A stretch of 64,000 bases of DNA, taken from Planctomycetaceae bacterium. Lineage in GTDB: Bacteria > Planctomycetota > UBA1135 > GCA-002686595. The position numbers and the translations under genes are program-made. The notes beneath the pieces are model-generated. The model was not told the DNA's origin, did not search any database, and saw only the letters and a program-made list of their open reading frames with translations. Each line of letters opens with the position of its first letter. Within the stretch, counting starts at the first letter, position 1. The stretch is from positions 1 through 64,000 of the forward strand of contig WGMC01000018.1 of the NCBI GenBank assembly GCA_016125265.1, written 5' to 3'. Shown here piece by piece: positions 1-7,594 of this stretch.

Positions 1-187
1 GCGGATGGACGCACCTCGCGGATGGACGCACCTCGCGGATGGACGCACCTCGCGGATGGACGCACCTCGCGGATGGACGCACCTCGCGGATGGACGCACG
101 TCGCGGATGGACGCACGTCGCGGATGGATGCGCGTTGCGGATGGATGCGCGTTGCGGATGCATGCACGTCGCGGATGGATGCGCGTC
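1..187. repeat. 17-bp tandem repeat array, 11 copies
   Basis: Eleven head-to-tail 17-bp units run from the window edge to about 187. The first five are identical (GCGGATGGACGCACCTC) and later copies drift (ACGTC, then GGATGCGCGTT). There are no spacers between units, so this is a minisatellite-like array and not CRISPR. It lies downstream of the stop of the minus-strand hydrolase that ends at 332. The array may extend left of the window. Confidence 0.95.
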
Positions 188-204
188 GCGGCGAGCGTCC
201 GTGT

Positions 205-310
205 GCGCCAACGGCGCTCCGAAGCGCCAACGGCGCGGCCCATAGTAGCCTGGGGCAACGCCCCAGGTTAGACATGGAAAGGATGCAAGGGCTGAAGGCC
301 CGCCCCATCG
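205..310. repeat. hairpin-forming intergenic element
   Basis: The stretch holds two copies of GCGCCAACGGCGC-like sequence, then the perfect hairpin CCTGGGGCAACGCCCCAGG (about 250-268) and a second hairpin, GGGCTGAAGGCCC. Similar CCTGGGGCAACGCCCCAGG elements are, as far as I recall, common intergenic repeats in Planctomycetes and some other phyla. No other copy is seen in this window, so its repeat status rests on that recollection. No gene lies here. Confidence 0.5.
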
Positions 311-331
311 CACCGAGGCTGGCCGCGCCGG

Positions 332-1600
332 TCAGTTGATCGGGTAGATGATGAAGTCGGGCGTCACCTTCAGGGCCGGTGTCGGCAGCGCATCGAGCTC
401 CGCATCCAGCAGGAGTAGGTGCGCGCGTGTCAGCTCCAACCTGCGTTCGTTGGGGTGCACGCGCGCCCCGATCGGGAAGTTCACGCCGGGGTTGTTGGAC
501 ATCTCGATGTGCGTCCCGAGCACCCACGCCAGCGGCCGCGGGTTGGTGAAGTCGACGAGCCGCTGCACGCTGGTCTTGAACACGTTCCAGTTGCCCTGGC
601 TCGAGGCGCCGTTCACGTAGAGGCGGCCCGGGTACAGGCTGTCGCCAGTCAGCAGCGTCGCCGTGCGGCGGTCGTAGAGCGCGATGTGCGCGGCCTGGTG
701 CCCGGGGATTCCGAGCACATCCACCAAACGCCCACCCAGGTCCAGCGTCACGACATCCGTCGGCCACGGCGCAAACCCGAAGAAGTTGGTCACCGCGTTC
801 ACCGAAGTGCCCGCAACCTGCACCCCCGGAATCGCGTTGAACTGCGAATCGCCCTGCACGTGGTCGCCGTGGGCGTGCGAGTGCACGACGACCAACTGCG
901 GCGTGGGGATCGAGCGGGCGGCGGCCCACTGCGCCACCAAGGACGTGACCGTGGTTGCGAGTTGGATGCCACCCGCGCCCGTATCCAAGAGCAGCGCCTT
1001 CTGCTCCCCCATCAACAGGTAGAAAAACGGCGCTTCGAAGTTCGTGCAGATCGATTGGCGCAGGATGTAGAAATCCGGGTTGTAGGCGTGGACCTGGATC
1101 TTCACCTCGCTCTGGCAGTTCTGGCCCCAGATCCACTGGTCCGGGAACGCGCCCCACTCCGGCCCCGAGGCCGCCGCGGCGACGATGCCATTGGTCGCGG
1201 AAACGGCGATCGGGGCGGCGGCCTCGAGCACCCACGTCTGCGCGACGAGTTGGGTCCCCAGCGGTGCGGACGCGGGCCACTTGGCGAGCAAGCTGGCGCG
1301 CCCGGCCCCGTCGGCCACCCCCGTCACCACCACATCAGGGAACGGCACCAGCGTGCCGGCGAACAGCGGCAAGGACGCCTGCGCCAAACCCAGCACGTGG
1401 AAGAGCGGCGCACCTGGCTGGGCACCCGCCACGCTCAACTGGAACCACGCGTCCGGATGCAAACCGCCGAAGCCGCTCAAGGTCGGCGCAGCACCGGCGC
1501 CCGGCAGGGAGAGGCCCAGGTCCTGCCACGGGTACTCCTGGGGCAGGGCGGCGGCAAAGGGGGCGAGGCCGAGGCAGGCGGAGACGAGGCGCAACAACAT
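332..1600 (-). CDS. exported metallo-beta-lactamase-fold hydrolase
   Basis: A 422-residue protein read from the ATG at 1600, which places a signal peptide (MLLRLVSACLGLAPFAAALP) at the N-terminus; a longer reading from 1726 has an unlikely Arg-rich leader. Residues about 20-150 form a beta-rich module like the C-terminal module of the beta-helix proteins at 43.7 and 45.5 kb. The rest is a metallo-beta-lactamase domain with the metal-binding HSHAHGDH motif and later GIPGHQAAH and TGDSLYPGRLY, the expected His and Asp ligands for a dinuclear Zn site. It probably acts in the periplasm; the substrate is unknown. It is divergent from the coiled-coil gene at 1810. Confidence 0.88.
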   Translation of the reverse strand: MLLRLVSACLGLAPFAAALPQEYPWQDLGLSLPGAGAAPTLSGFGGLHPDAWFQLSVAGAQPGAPLFHVLGLAQASLPLFAGTLVPFPDVVVTGVADGAGRASLLAKWPASAPLGTQLVAQTWVLEAAAPIAVSATNGIVAAAASGPEWGAFPDQWIWGQNCQSEVKIQVHAYNPDFYILRQSICTNFEAPFFYLLMGEQKALLLDTGAGGIQLATTVTSLVAQWAAARSIPTPQLVVVHSHAHGDHVQGDSQFNAIPGVQVAGTSVNAVTNFFGFAPWPTDVVTLDLGGRLVDVLGIPGHQAAHIALYDRRTATLLTGDSLYPGRLYVNGASSQGNWNVFKTSVQRLVDFTNPRPLAWVLGTHIEMSNNPGVNFPIGARVHPNERRLELTRAHLLLLDAELDALPTPALKVTPDFIIYPIN

Positions 1601-1809
1601 GGTGCGGGGGGTGTGGGTCGAGGGGGATCGAAGGGACCCACGGAGCCTACCTGGGAAGTGCCCGGCGCGGGGCCGGCGACGCGAATCGGGGGGGATGGCC
1701 GCGCAAAATGGGTCCGTTCCGCTCAAGGCGCCCCCCGGAGTTGGGCCGACGTACGAACCCAGACCCGTGCGCAGTCCGCCGGGTCATCCATCTCTCGTCG
1801 GTCCCTGCC

Positions 1810-3417
1810 ATGCCCATCGCCCTCGCCATCGGGTTCGCCCTGTTCTCCGCGGTCCTCGGCTTCTTCGCCGCGCGCCAGACATTGGTCGCGCGCCACCGGC
1901 GCGAGCTCGAAGCGCAGGGCCGGCGCATGACGGCCGCGGTCGAGGAGCGCTTCGGCGCGTACCTCGAGCTCGAAGGCAAGGTCCGCCGGTTGCTGGCGCG
2001 CCTCGACCAACTCGAAACCCAGACCACGCAGGACCTGGCGCGCACCGGCATGCGTCTGCGCAACTTGGACAGCGCGCTCTCGGCGGCTGGCCTGAGCGCC
2101 GCACCGACGGAAGCGGTCGCGGCGGAGCCCGAGTTCTTTGCCGAAGAAGCGCTCTCGTGGATGGATGAGACACCCAGCAGCAACGAGGTGATCGAAGTGC
2201 GTGTGGGCGAAGAGCAGAGCTCGAACCGCACGCCTGCGGAGAACCTGGACCTTTGGGAACAGCGCATCGAGGACCGCGGCGCCCAGCAGCGCGCGCAGAT
2301 GCAGGCCCAGGAGCGCCTGGTCGAAGAGCTGACGGCGCGCATCGAATCGCTGCAGTCTCGCCTCGGCGAGCGCGAGGTCTCGCCCGCGGTGGCGAACGCG
2401 GCGGAGCTGCGCCAAGAGTGCGAGATCTGGCGCGAGCGTCACCTCGAACTCGAGCGCACCAGCGCCGAGGCCATCGCCCGCGTGCGCGCCCGCGCCGAGC
2501 AGGCCGGTGAGCTCGAATCGGACCTGTCGGCCGAACGCCTGCGCGCCGAGTCGCTCTCCGCGGAAGTCGAGGAGATGACCGAACGCCTGCAGCAAGAACG
2601 TGCGGAGAGCCAGCGGCGTTTCGCGGACCTGCAGACGCGCCTGACGGCGAGTGAAGCGCAGCACGGTCAGAAGATCCGCGACTTGGAACAGCGCATCGGC
2701 GAACTCCAACCCTTCGTGGAGCGCGAGAGCGCGGCGCTCTCGGAGCTGGAACACTGGCGCGCGACCGCGGGCGAGCTCAAGGCCGAACTGCGGAACAACG
2801 AGAGCGAGTCTGCGGCCAGCATCGCGCAACTCGCCGGGGAGCTCGAGGAGACCCGCGGGCGGCTCGAACGGGAACTCGAGAACCTGGAGGGCCGCCGCGT
2901 GGACGAAGTGCGGCACCTCGAGTCGAGATTGGATGAGTTGGAGGGCTTGCGCCCCGACTTGGAAGTCGCGTGCGCCCGCGTGCAGGAGTTGGGCACCGTG
3001 CTGGCGCAGCGCGAGGACGACCTCGCCGCGCTGGAGGCGAGCCGCGCCGAGTGGGAGCGCAAGGCCCACAGCGAAAACGATCGCGCCGCGGAGTTCTCCG
3101 CCGCATTGGACGAAGCCCGGGGACAGGTGGAACACTGGCGCGAGCGCTTCGAGCGCGCCGAAGCCGAGCGCGAGGCGCGGGTGAGCGAACTCGACCGGCG
3201 CTTGGTGGAGCTCGAGTCGCTCAGCGAACTCTTGCGCGAAGCGACGGACCTGCACCTCGGCCGCATCGCCGAGTTGGAACAGGAAGAACAGCGGCTCGAG
3301 CACGAGCTGCTGGAGCGCACCGAGTCGCTCACGTCGACACGCGAGCGCCTGACGCAGGCCGAGCAAACGCTGGAAACGGTGTCGCGCCTCCTGCGCGAAT
3401 CGAACGCGAAGAGCTGA
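1810..3417 (+). CDS. membrane-anchored coiled-coil protein
   Basis: 535 residues. The start at 1810 gives an N-terminal membrane helix (MPIALAIGFALFSAVLGFFAARQ). After an acidic linker (about residues 100-160), nearly all of residues 160-530 are Glu/Arg/Leu-rich heptads, a long coiled coil. There is no ATPase head or other known domain, so it is not an SMC protein. A role as a cytoplasmic or periplasmic rod attached to the inner membrane is an inference. A much longer open frame upstream (from 955) is antisense to the hydrolase gene and has no coding character. Confidence 0.82.
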   Translation: MPIALAIGFALFSAVLGFFAARQTLVARHRRELEAQGRRMTAAVEERFGAYLELEGKVRRLLARLDQLETQTTQDLARTGMRLRNLDSALSAAGLSAAPTEAVAAEPEFFAEEALSWMDETPSSNEVIEVRVGEEQSSNRTPAENLDLWEQRIEDRGAQQRAQMQAQERLVEELTARIESLQSRLGEREVSPAVANAAELRQECEIWRERHLELERTSAEAIARVRARAEQAGELESDLSAERLRAESLSAEVEEMTERLQQERAESQRRFADLQTRLTASEAQHGQKIRDLEQRIGELQPFVERESAALSELEHWRATAGELKAELRNNESESAASIAQLAGELEETRGRLERELENLEGRRVDEVRHLESRLDELEGLRPDLEVACARVQELGTVLAQREDDLAALEASRAEWERKAHSENDRAAEFSAALDEARGQVEHWRERFERAEAEREARVSELDRRLVELESLSELLREATDLHLGRIAELEQEEQRLEHELLERTESLTSTRERLTQAEQTLETVSRLLRESNAKS

Positions 3418-3437
3418 ACGGGGCGAGGAGTCGCCGC

Positions 3438-3787
3438 CGGGTGCGCGGGCCTCCTGGCCCGCCTTGTTCCGATTCCCGCGGTGCGGTCGGTAGGGGCTAG
3501 GCCCCAGTCCGCGCCCAATTGGGTGTTGCAGTGCGGGGAACAGCCCCGCGCTCCGAGGCGGGCCAGGAGGCCCGCGCACCTGGCTCCCCGCGCACCGGGC
3601 TCCCCGCGCGCCAGTCTCTCCGCGCGCGCGACCCCACCCCGTCGCCCCTTGGGCGCGGACCGGGCCGCGCCCCTACAGATCGCCCCGCGAACCACAGGCG
3701 CCGTCCGGGTGCGCGGGCCTCCCGGCCCGCCTTGTCTCCGACCCCACCGCGTTCTGTAGGGGCGCGGCTCCGTCCGCGCCCCTACAG
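3438..3787. repeat. composite dispersed hairpin repeat, copy A
   Basis: Fills the gap between two convergent genes. Two modules alternate in both orientations: a palindrome GCGGGCCTCCTGGCCCGC followed by CTTG (near 3443, inverted near 3575, again near 3714), and a second palindrome of the form GTAGGGGCGCGG..CCGCGCCC (inverted near 3650, direct at 3752-3787). The right edge overlaps the stop codon of the acetyltransferase gene. Related copies lie at 18673, 50018 and 60764. Confidence 0.85.
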
Positions 3788-4213
3788 CGGGCGCACGAAG
3801 CGGAAGCTGCGGATCGAGAAGCGCTCGCGCAGGTAGAAGCGGTGGGCTTCCACCCGTTGGGTGCCCGAGTCGAGTTGCAGCGACGCGCAGCCCTCTTCGC
3901 GCGCCACGTCGGCGAGCCACTCCAGCATCGCTCGGCCACAGCCGCGCGAGCGCGCGCCGGGCTCGACCACCAGGTCGTCGACGTAGAGCACACGCCCGTG
4001 CGCGAACAGCTCGAAGATGCGGTATCCCGCGACCGCGACGGCCGCCCCCGCCTCGTCGCGGCCCAACACGAGCCGGTACCCCTCGTCCCGCATGCGCTTC
4101 ACACACACTTCGAACTCGGCGGCGGACAGCCGCGCGAGCTGCGGCCGCAGGTGCACGAGCACGTCCTTCGCCGCGGCACACGCCTCCCCCGACTCTGCCC
4201 GTTCGACGCGCAT
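3782..4213 (-). CDS. GNAT family N-acetyltransferase
   Basis: 143 residues, a typical GNAT length. The acetyl-CoA pyrophosphate-binding loop is visible as VVEPGARSRGCGRAML (about residues 82-97; RxxGxG/A type), preceded by beta-4 (VLYVDDLVVEP). The C-terminal YLRERFSIRSFRFVRPL matches the last beta strands of the fold. The substrate cannot be predicted. The TAG stop lies inside the repeat that ends at 3787. A TAGGCT box 8 nt before the ATG is a possible -10 element. Confidence 0.88.
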   Translation of the reverse strand: MRVERAESGEACAAAKDVLVHLRPQLARLSAAEFEVCVKRMRDEGYRLVLGRDEAGAAVAVAGYRIFELFAHGRVLYVDDLVVEPGARSRGCGRAMLEWLADVAREEGCASLQLDSGTQRVEAHRFYLRERFSIRSFRFVRPL

Positions 4214-4221
4214 ACCGGCCA

Positions 4222-4227
4222 AGCCTA
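4222..4227 (-). promoter_or_regulatory. possible -10 box of the GNAT gene
   Basis: TAGGCT on the minus strand ends 8 nt before the ATG at 4213. This is the same geometry as the boxes in the paralogue array at 23-34 kb. It overlaps the stop codon of the upstream oxidoreductase gene by one base region, so the GNAT gene could have its own leaderless transcript. No -35 element was recognised. Confidence 0.3.
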
Positions 4228-6348
4228 TCAGCCCCCGCCCAGGGCGAGCACCAGGTCGACCCGATCCCCGTCGTGCAGCCAATCGGCCGCGAACACACGC
4301 TGGCCGTCGCGCCACGCCGACGGCAGAGGCAAACCCGCGGCATCGAAGAGCGGCGCCCCGGGCCGCAGTTGTGCCGCGCGGCGCAGCACCTGCTCCAACG
4401 TCGCGGGCAGTTCGAGACCCACCACGAGCGCGCCCGCGGGATCCCGCTCGGCCAGCCCGCCGCCGCGCAGTTCGACACGCCCGGCCCGCGTCGTCGCGGG
4501 CAGTCCCTCCCGCCGCACCTGCACCGGCGGGCGCGCATCGAAGTCCAACTGGCGCCCCGGCACGTCGCCGGCCGCGAAGCGGGCGCGGGCCGCGGCGCTG
4601 GGAACGAGGCCCGCATCGAGGCCGCGCCACGCCGCGTACTCGGCTGCGGTCGACACATCCACCTCCGGCCCCACGGCCCGCGGCCGACCGCTCCCCAGCT
4701 CCTCGATCCCCCCCACGAACGCGTCCAGCAACGCGCGCGCAAACGCCACCCGCGCCCCTGCATCCGCGAAGCCGCGCCCGTCCGCGGCAAAATCGGCGGC
4801 GCTCTCGCGCGCGAGGGTATCGAGGTCCATCGGGCCGTCCGTCAGCAGCGCAGCCGCGCTGAACGCACAAAAACCCGAGGCGTCCGACGCGGCGGCGAGG
4901 TCCTCGAACCAGCCGAGGAGCTGGCCCTTCCCGCGCGGATCCGCCGGATCGCCGATGCCGTCGATCCCAGAGAGCGGCGGGGCGAGCCGCGCCAAGGCGC
5001 CGAGCTCGGCGCCCTCGACCAGCGCCGAAAAGGCGCGCAGGGGGTCCGTGCCACCGCCCACGAGCGCCGCCGCCGCGCGCGCCGTGCGGCTCGCCTCGCG
5101 CCGCCAGGCCATGCCCCGCGCCAGGGGCTGGTCCATGCGCCCCCGAAGTCGCCCCAACGCCGCGGCCCCCGTCGCCAAGTGGACCGCGGTCCGGTGACCC
5201 TGGGCCAGGTCGCGGATCCGCCCGAGCGCGTCCGCCGCCGAAACCCCGTCCAGTTCGAGCACACGCGCCAACTCGAGCGCGTCCAGCCCCAGCCGGTCGG
5301 CCTCCGCCAGCAGTTCGAGCTGCCCCGCAAACGTGCGGCCTGGCGCGAGATCCACGAACGCCGAGCTCGCGCCGAAGTGGGCCGGTGTGCCCGCGCCGCC
5401 GGGGACGTCGAACACCAGCCCGCACGGCGTGGGGCACCCGCGGCAGCCCTGACGGTCGCGAGCGGCGGCGCGCACCTCCGCGCCGAGGCGCTCGGCCAGA
5501 TCGCGCGGCACCTCGCCGCGCGCGGCGAGGGCCTGCCACAGCTCCAAAGTGCCGCCGTCCCTGCGAGCGCGCAGCCGCGGACTCGCCGCCAGCGCAGCCA
5601 GCAGTTCGCCGGGCGGCGGCGCTTGGGAGAGCGCGTCCGCGTCCAACACCAGCGCGTCCAACACCAGCGCGCCCACGCCGAGCCGCCCGAGCACGCGCCC
5701 GAGCCCGCCCCTCCCCGTGCGCGTCGGAACCTTCTGGCCATCCAATTCCGCCGCCGCGAGGTGCGCAAAGGCCACCGCGCCGCCCAGGGGCCGATCGGCC
5801 GCCGCCGGCCCCACCAGCAGGGCCGAGGCGCGCGACGGATCGCCGACGCATTCCGCGAGGCGCTCCCTCCGTCCGGGCACGTCGAGCGCCGCAAAGTCGG
5901 CCCAGCGCCGGCGCGTCGCAAGCACCGATCCGTCTGGCCGCTGCAAGAGCTGCACCACGTCCGCCCCCAACGCGGGCGGACCGACGACGACGAGGCCATC
6001 GGCCAGCCTCCCAAGGCGCAGGGCCGCGGGTCCGCCGGCCAGACCCTCCGCCAATCCGCCCGTCAACGGGCTGCGGGCCACGGCCGAGAGCCGCGCGGCC
6101 GTCGGCAACCCGCGCCGAAGCGCCCCACCGACGGCGAGCACCAGGGCGCCCTGCCTGCCCCCCCGTTCGGCGCGCGCGAGCAGCGCGAGGGCCAGGCCGC
6201 TGCCGCCGAGTCCCCCGAGCGTGTGAAGCCCGGCCTCGGGGTCGAGAAACGGCTCGGGTTCGAGCACCCGGGACTCGTTCACGCCGAGTTGCGCAAGGTC
6301 CAGGTGGAGCACCCGGGGCGGCGACTGTGGGCTGTGGGGGACGGCCAT
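4228..6348 (-). CDS. aldehyde:ferredoxin oxidoreductase-like protein with C-terminal MoaD/ThiS-like domain
   Basis: 706 residues. Residues about 1-600 resemble the tungsten-pterin aldehyde ferredoxin oxidoreductases: CRGCPTPC gives Cys302, Cys305 and Cys309 in the C-x2-C-x3-C pattern, and Cys494 (SGFCAFSA) matches the fourth [4Fe-4S] ligand of the family; GLDALELARVLEL is the conserved helix between them. Residues about 610-706 look like a ubiquitin-fold MoaD/ThiS domain: PATLEQVLRRAA, a hydrophobic middle, LHDGDRVDLVLALGGG at the very C-terminus, so the chain ends in the Gly-Gly tail typical of sulfur carriers. The N-terminal pterin domain is diverged. It should need a tungsto- or molybdopterin cofactor; the substrate is unknown. 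It sits 14 bp upstream of the GNAT gene on the same strand. Confidence 0.8.
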   Translation of the reverse strand: MAVPHSPQSPPRVLHLDLAQLGVNESRVLEPEPFLDPEAGLHTLGGLGGSGLALALLARAERGGRQGALVLAVGGALRRGLPTAARLSAVARSPLTGGLAEGLAGGPAALRLGRLADGLVVVGPPALGADVVQLLQRPDGSVLATRRRWADFAALDVPGRRERLAECVGDPSRASALLVGPAAADRPLGGAVAFAHLAAAELDGQKVPTRTGRGGLGRVLGRLGVGALVLDALVLDADALSQAPPPGELLAALAASPRLRARRDGGTLELWQALAARGEVPRDLAERLGAEVRAAARDRQGCRGCPTPCGLVFDVPGGAGTPAHFGASSAFVDLAPGRTFAGQLELLAEADRLGLDALELARVLELDGVSAADALGRIRDLAQGHRTAVHLATGAAALGRLRGRMDQPLARGMAWRREASRTARAAAALVGGGTDPLRAFSALVEGAELGALARLAPPLSGIDGIGDPADPRGKGQLLGWFEDLAAASDASGFCAFSAAALLTDGPMDLDTLARESAADFAADGRGFADAGARVAFARALLDAFVGGIEELGSGRPRAVGPEVDVSTAAEYAAWRGLDAGLVPSAAARARFAAGDVPGRQLDFDARPPVQVRREGLPATTRAGRVELRGGGLAERDPAGALVVGLELPATLEQVLRRAAQLRPGAPLFDAAGLPLPSAWRDGQRVFAADWLHDGDRVDLVLALGGG

Positions 6349-6508
6349 GGAACACCCCAGTTTGCACCTTCGGGGCGCAGGAAGTGCGCGGGCGAGCTTG
6401 CATCCCCTCCCGCTGGGGCCGAGAAAGACGGGAGGCCGTTTGCCGATCCTGTCGCGACGGGCCGTGCTCGCACCTCCCCTCGCGCTGCCTTAGTCTCTGC
6501 GCCCACAC

Positions 6509-6690
6509 ATGTTTGGCTCCCTTTACCTAGGCCGACTTTTTGGCATCCAGATTCGTAGGAGTTGCCGGGTGTTCTCGTCCGCTCGGCACCCCGCTTCGCT
6601 GCAACACATCCGCTGACTCGTGTTTGGCTCCCTTTACCTAGGCCGGCTTTTTGGCATCCAGATCCGAGTGAGCTGGGTGTTCTTGCCGCT
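6509..6690. repeat. partial direct duplication of the M50 gene start
   Basis: Bases 6510-6556 recur at 6621-6667 with two mismatches in 47, and weaker similarity continues for about 25 bp. The offset is 111 bp, a multiple of three. The upstream copy has an ATG (6509) that opens a 35-codon frame beginning MFGSLYLGRLFGIQIR and ending at the TGA at 6614-6616, 3 nt before the GTG start of the real gene. Confidence 0.85.
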
Positions 6691-7579
6691 GTTCGCGATC
6701 CTCTTGATGAGCGCGGCGCAGTCGGGCCTGGTCTCGCTGTTCCTCCTCGCGGCGGTGCTGGGGTGTGTGCTGCTGCACGAGCTGGGGCATGCGCTCGCGG
6801 CCCAGCGCTACGGCCTGGAGGTGCAGGAGATCAAGTTCTGGCTCCTCGGCGGTGTGGCGCAGATGAGCCGCATTCCGGAGGACCCCAAAGTCGAGGGTGT
6901 GATCGCGCTGGCGGGGCCGGCGGTGAACCTCTTGCTGGCGCTGCTGACGCTTCCGCTGTTCCTGCTGGGCGCCGCGGGAAACCTCTCCCCCACCGCGACG
7001 CACCTCGTCGATGTGTTCCTGGCGGTCAACCTCGCGCTGGGTTTGTTCAACCTGTTGCCGGCGTTCCCGATGGATGGCGGCCGGCTCTTGCGCGCGGCGT
7101 TCGCCACACGCATGAACTGGCTGACGGCCACGGAGCTCGCCGTGCGCACGGGCCGCTGGGTCGCGCTCGCGCTGGCGCTGTTTGGCATTTTCGCGTGGCA
7201 GGGCGGCCTTTTCCTGCTGCCCATCATCGCGCTCTACGTCTGGTGGCAAGGCACGCTCGAGCTGAACGCCGTGCGCATGCGCCACGGCGTGCACCCGCTC
7301 GCGGCGCTGTTCGGTCAGGCCATGCCGGGGGCGTTCCCCGGCGGTCAGGATTCGCCGTTCGGCTTTCCGCGCGCCGAACCCGAGCCCACGCGCGCGGAGG
7401 AGGTCCAGCCCCGGCGTGAGCCCTCCGCCCCGACCGAGCCCGGCGCGCGCGGTGTCGCGCGCAGGCCCGCGGCCATCGACGTGGGCGAAGTCCCGCGCGG
7501 CGGCCTAACGCAGGCTCAGATCGACGCTCTCGAACGATTCCCCGGCCGCCTACGGCGCGGCGGCGACGCCACCCCGTAA
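6620..7579 (+). CDS. M50 family site-2 metalloprotease
   Basis: 319 residues from a GTG start. His53-Glu54-His57 in LLHELGHALAAQ and Asp152 in NLLPAFPMDGG are the zinc ligands and catalytic Glu of the family. Four to six hydrophobic segments cover residues about 15-240, followed by a Pro/Glu/Arg-rich cytosolic tail without CBS or PDZ domains. Such enzymes cleave substrates within the membrane, often anti-sigma factors; the substrate here is unknown. It converges with the patatin gene, 15 bp away. The 5' end is partly duplicated just upstream. Confidence 0.9.
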   Translation: MFGSLYLGRLFGIQIRVSWVFLPLFAILLMSAAQSGLVSLFLLAAVLGCVLLHELGHALAAQRYGLEVQEIKFWLLGGVAQMSRIPEDPKVEGVIALAGPAVNLLLALLTLPLFLLGAAGNLSPTATHLVDVFLAVNLALGLFNLLPAFPMDGGRLLRAAFATRMNWLTATELAVRTGRWVALALALFGIFAWQGGLFLLPIIALYVWWQGTLELNAVRMRHGVHPLAALFGQAMPGAFPGGQDSPFGFPRAEPEPTRAEEVQPRREPSAPTEPGARGVARRPAAIDVGEVPRGGLTQAQIDALERFPGRLRRGGDATP

Positions 7580-7594
7580 CCCGGGCGAGCGCGG

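Noticed and set aside
1..187. CRISPR array
   Set aside because: Units are contiguous 17-mers without spacers and there are no cas genes. The same applies to the arrays at 18577 and 50443.
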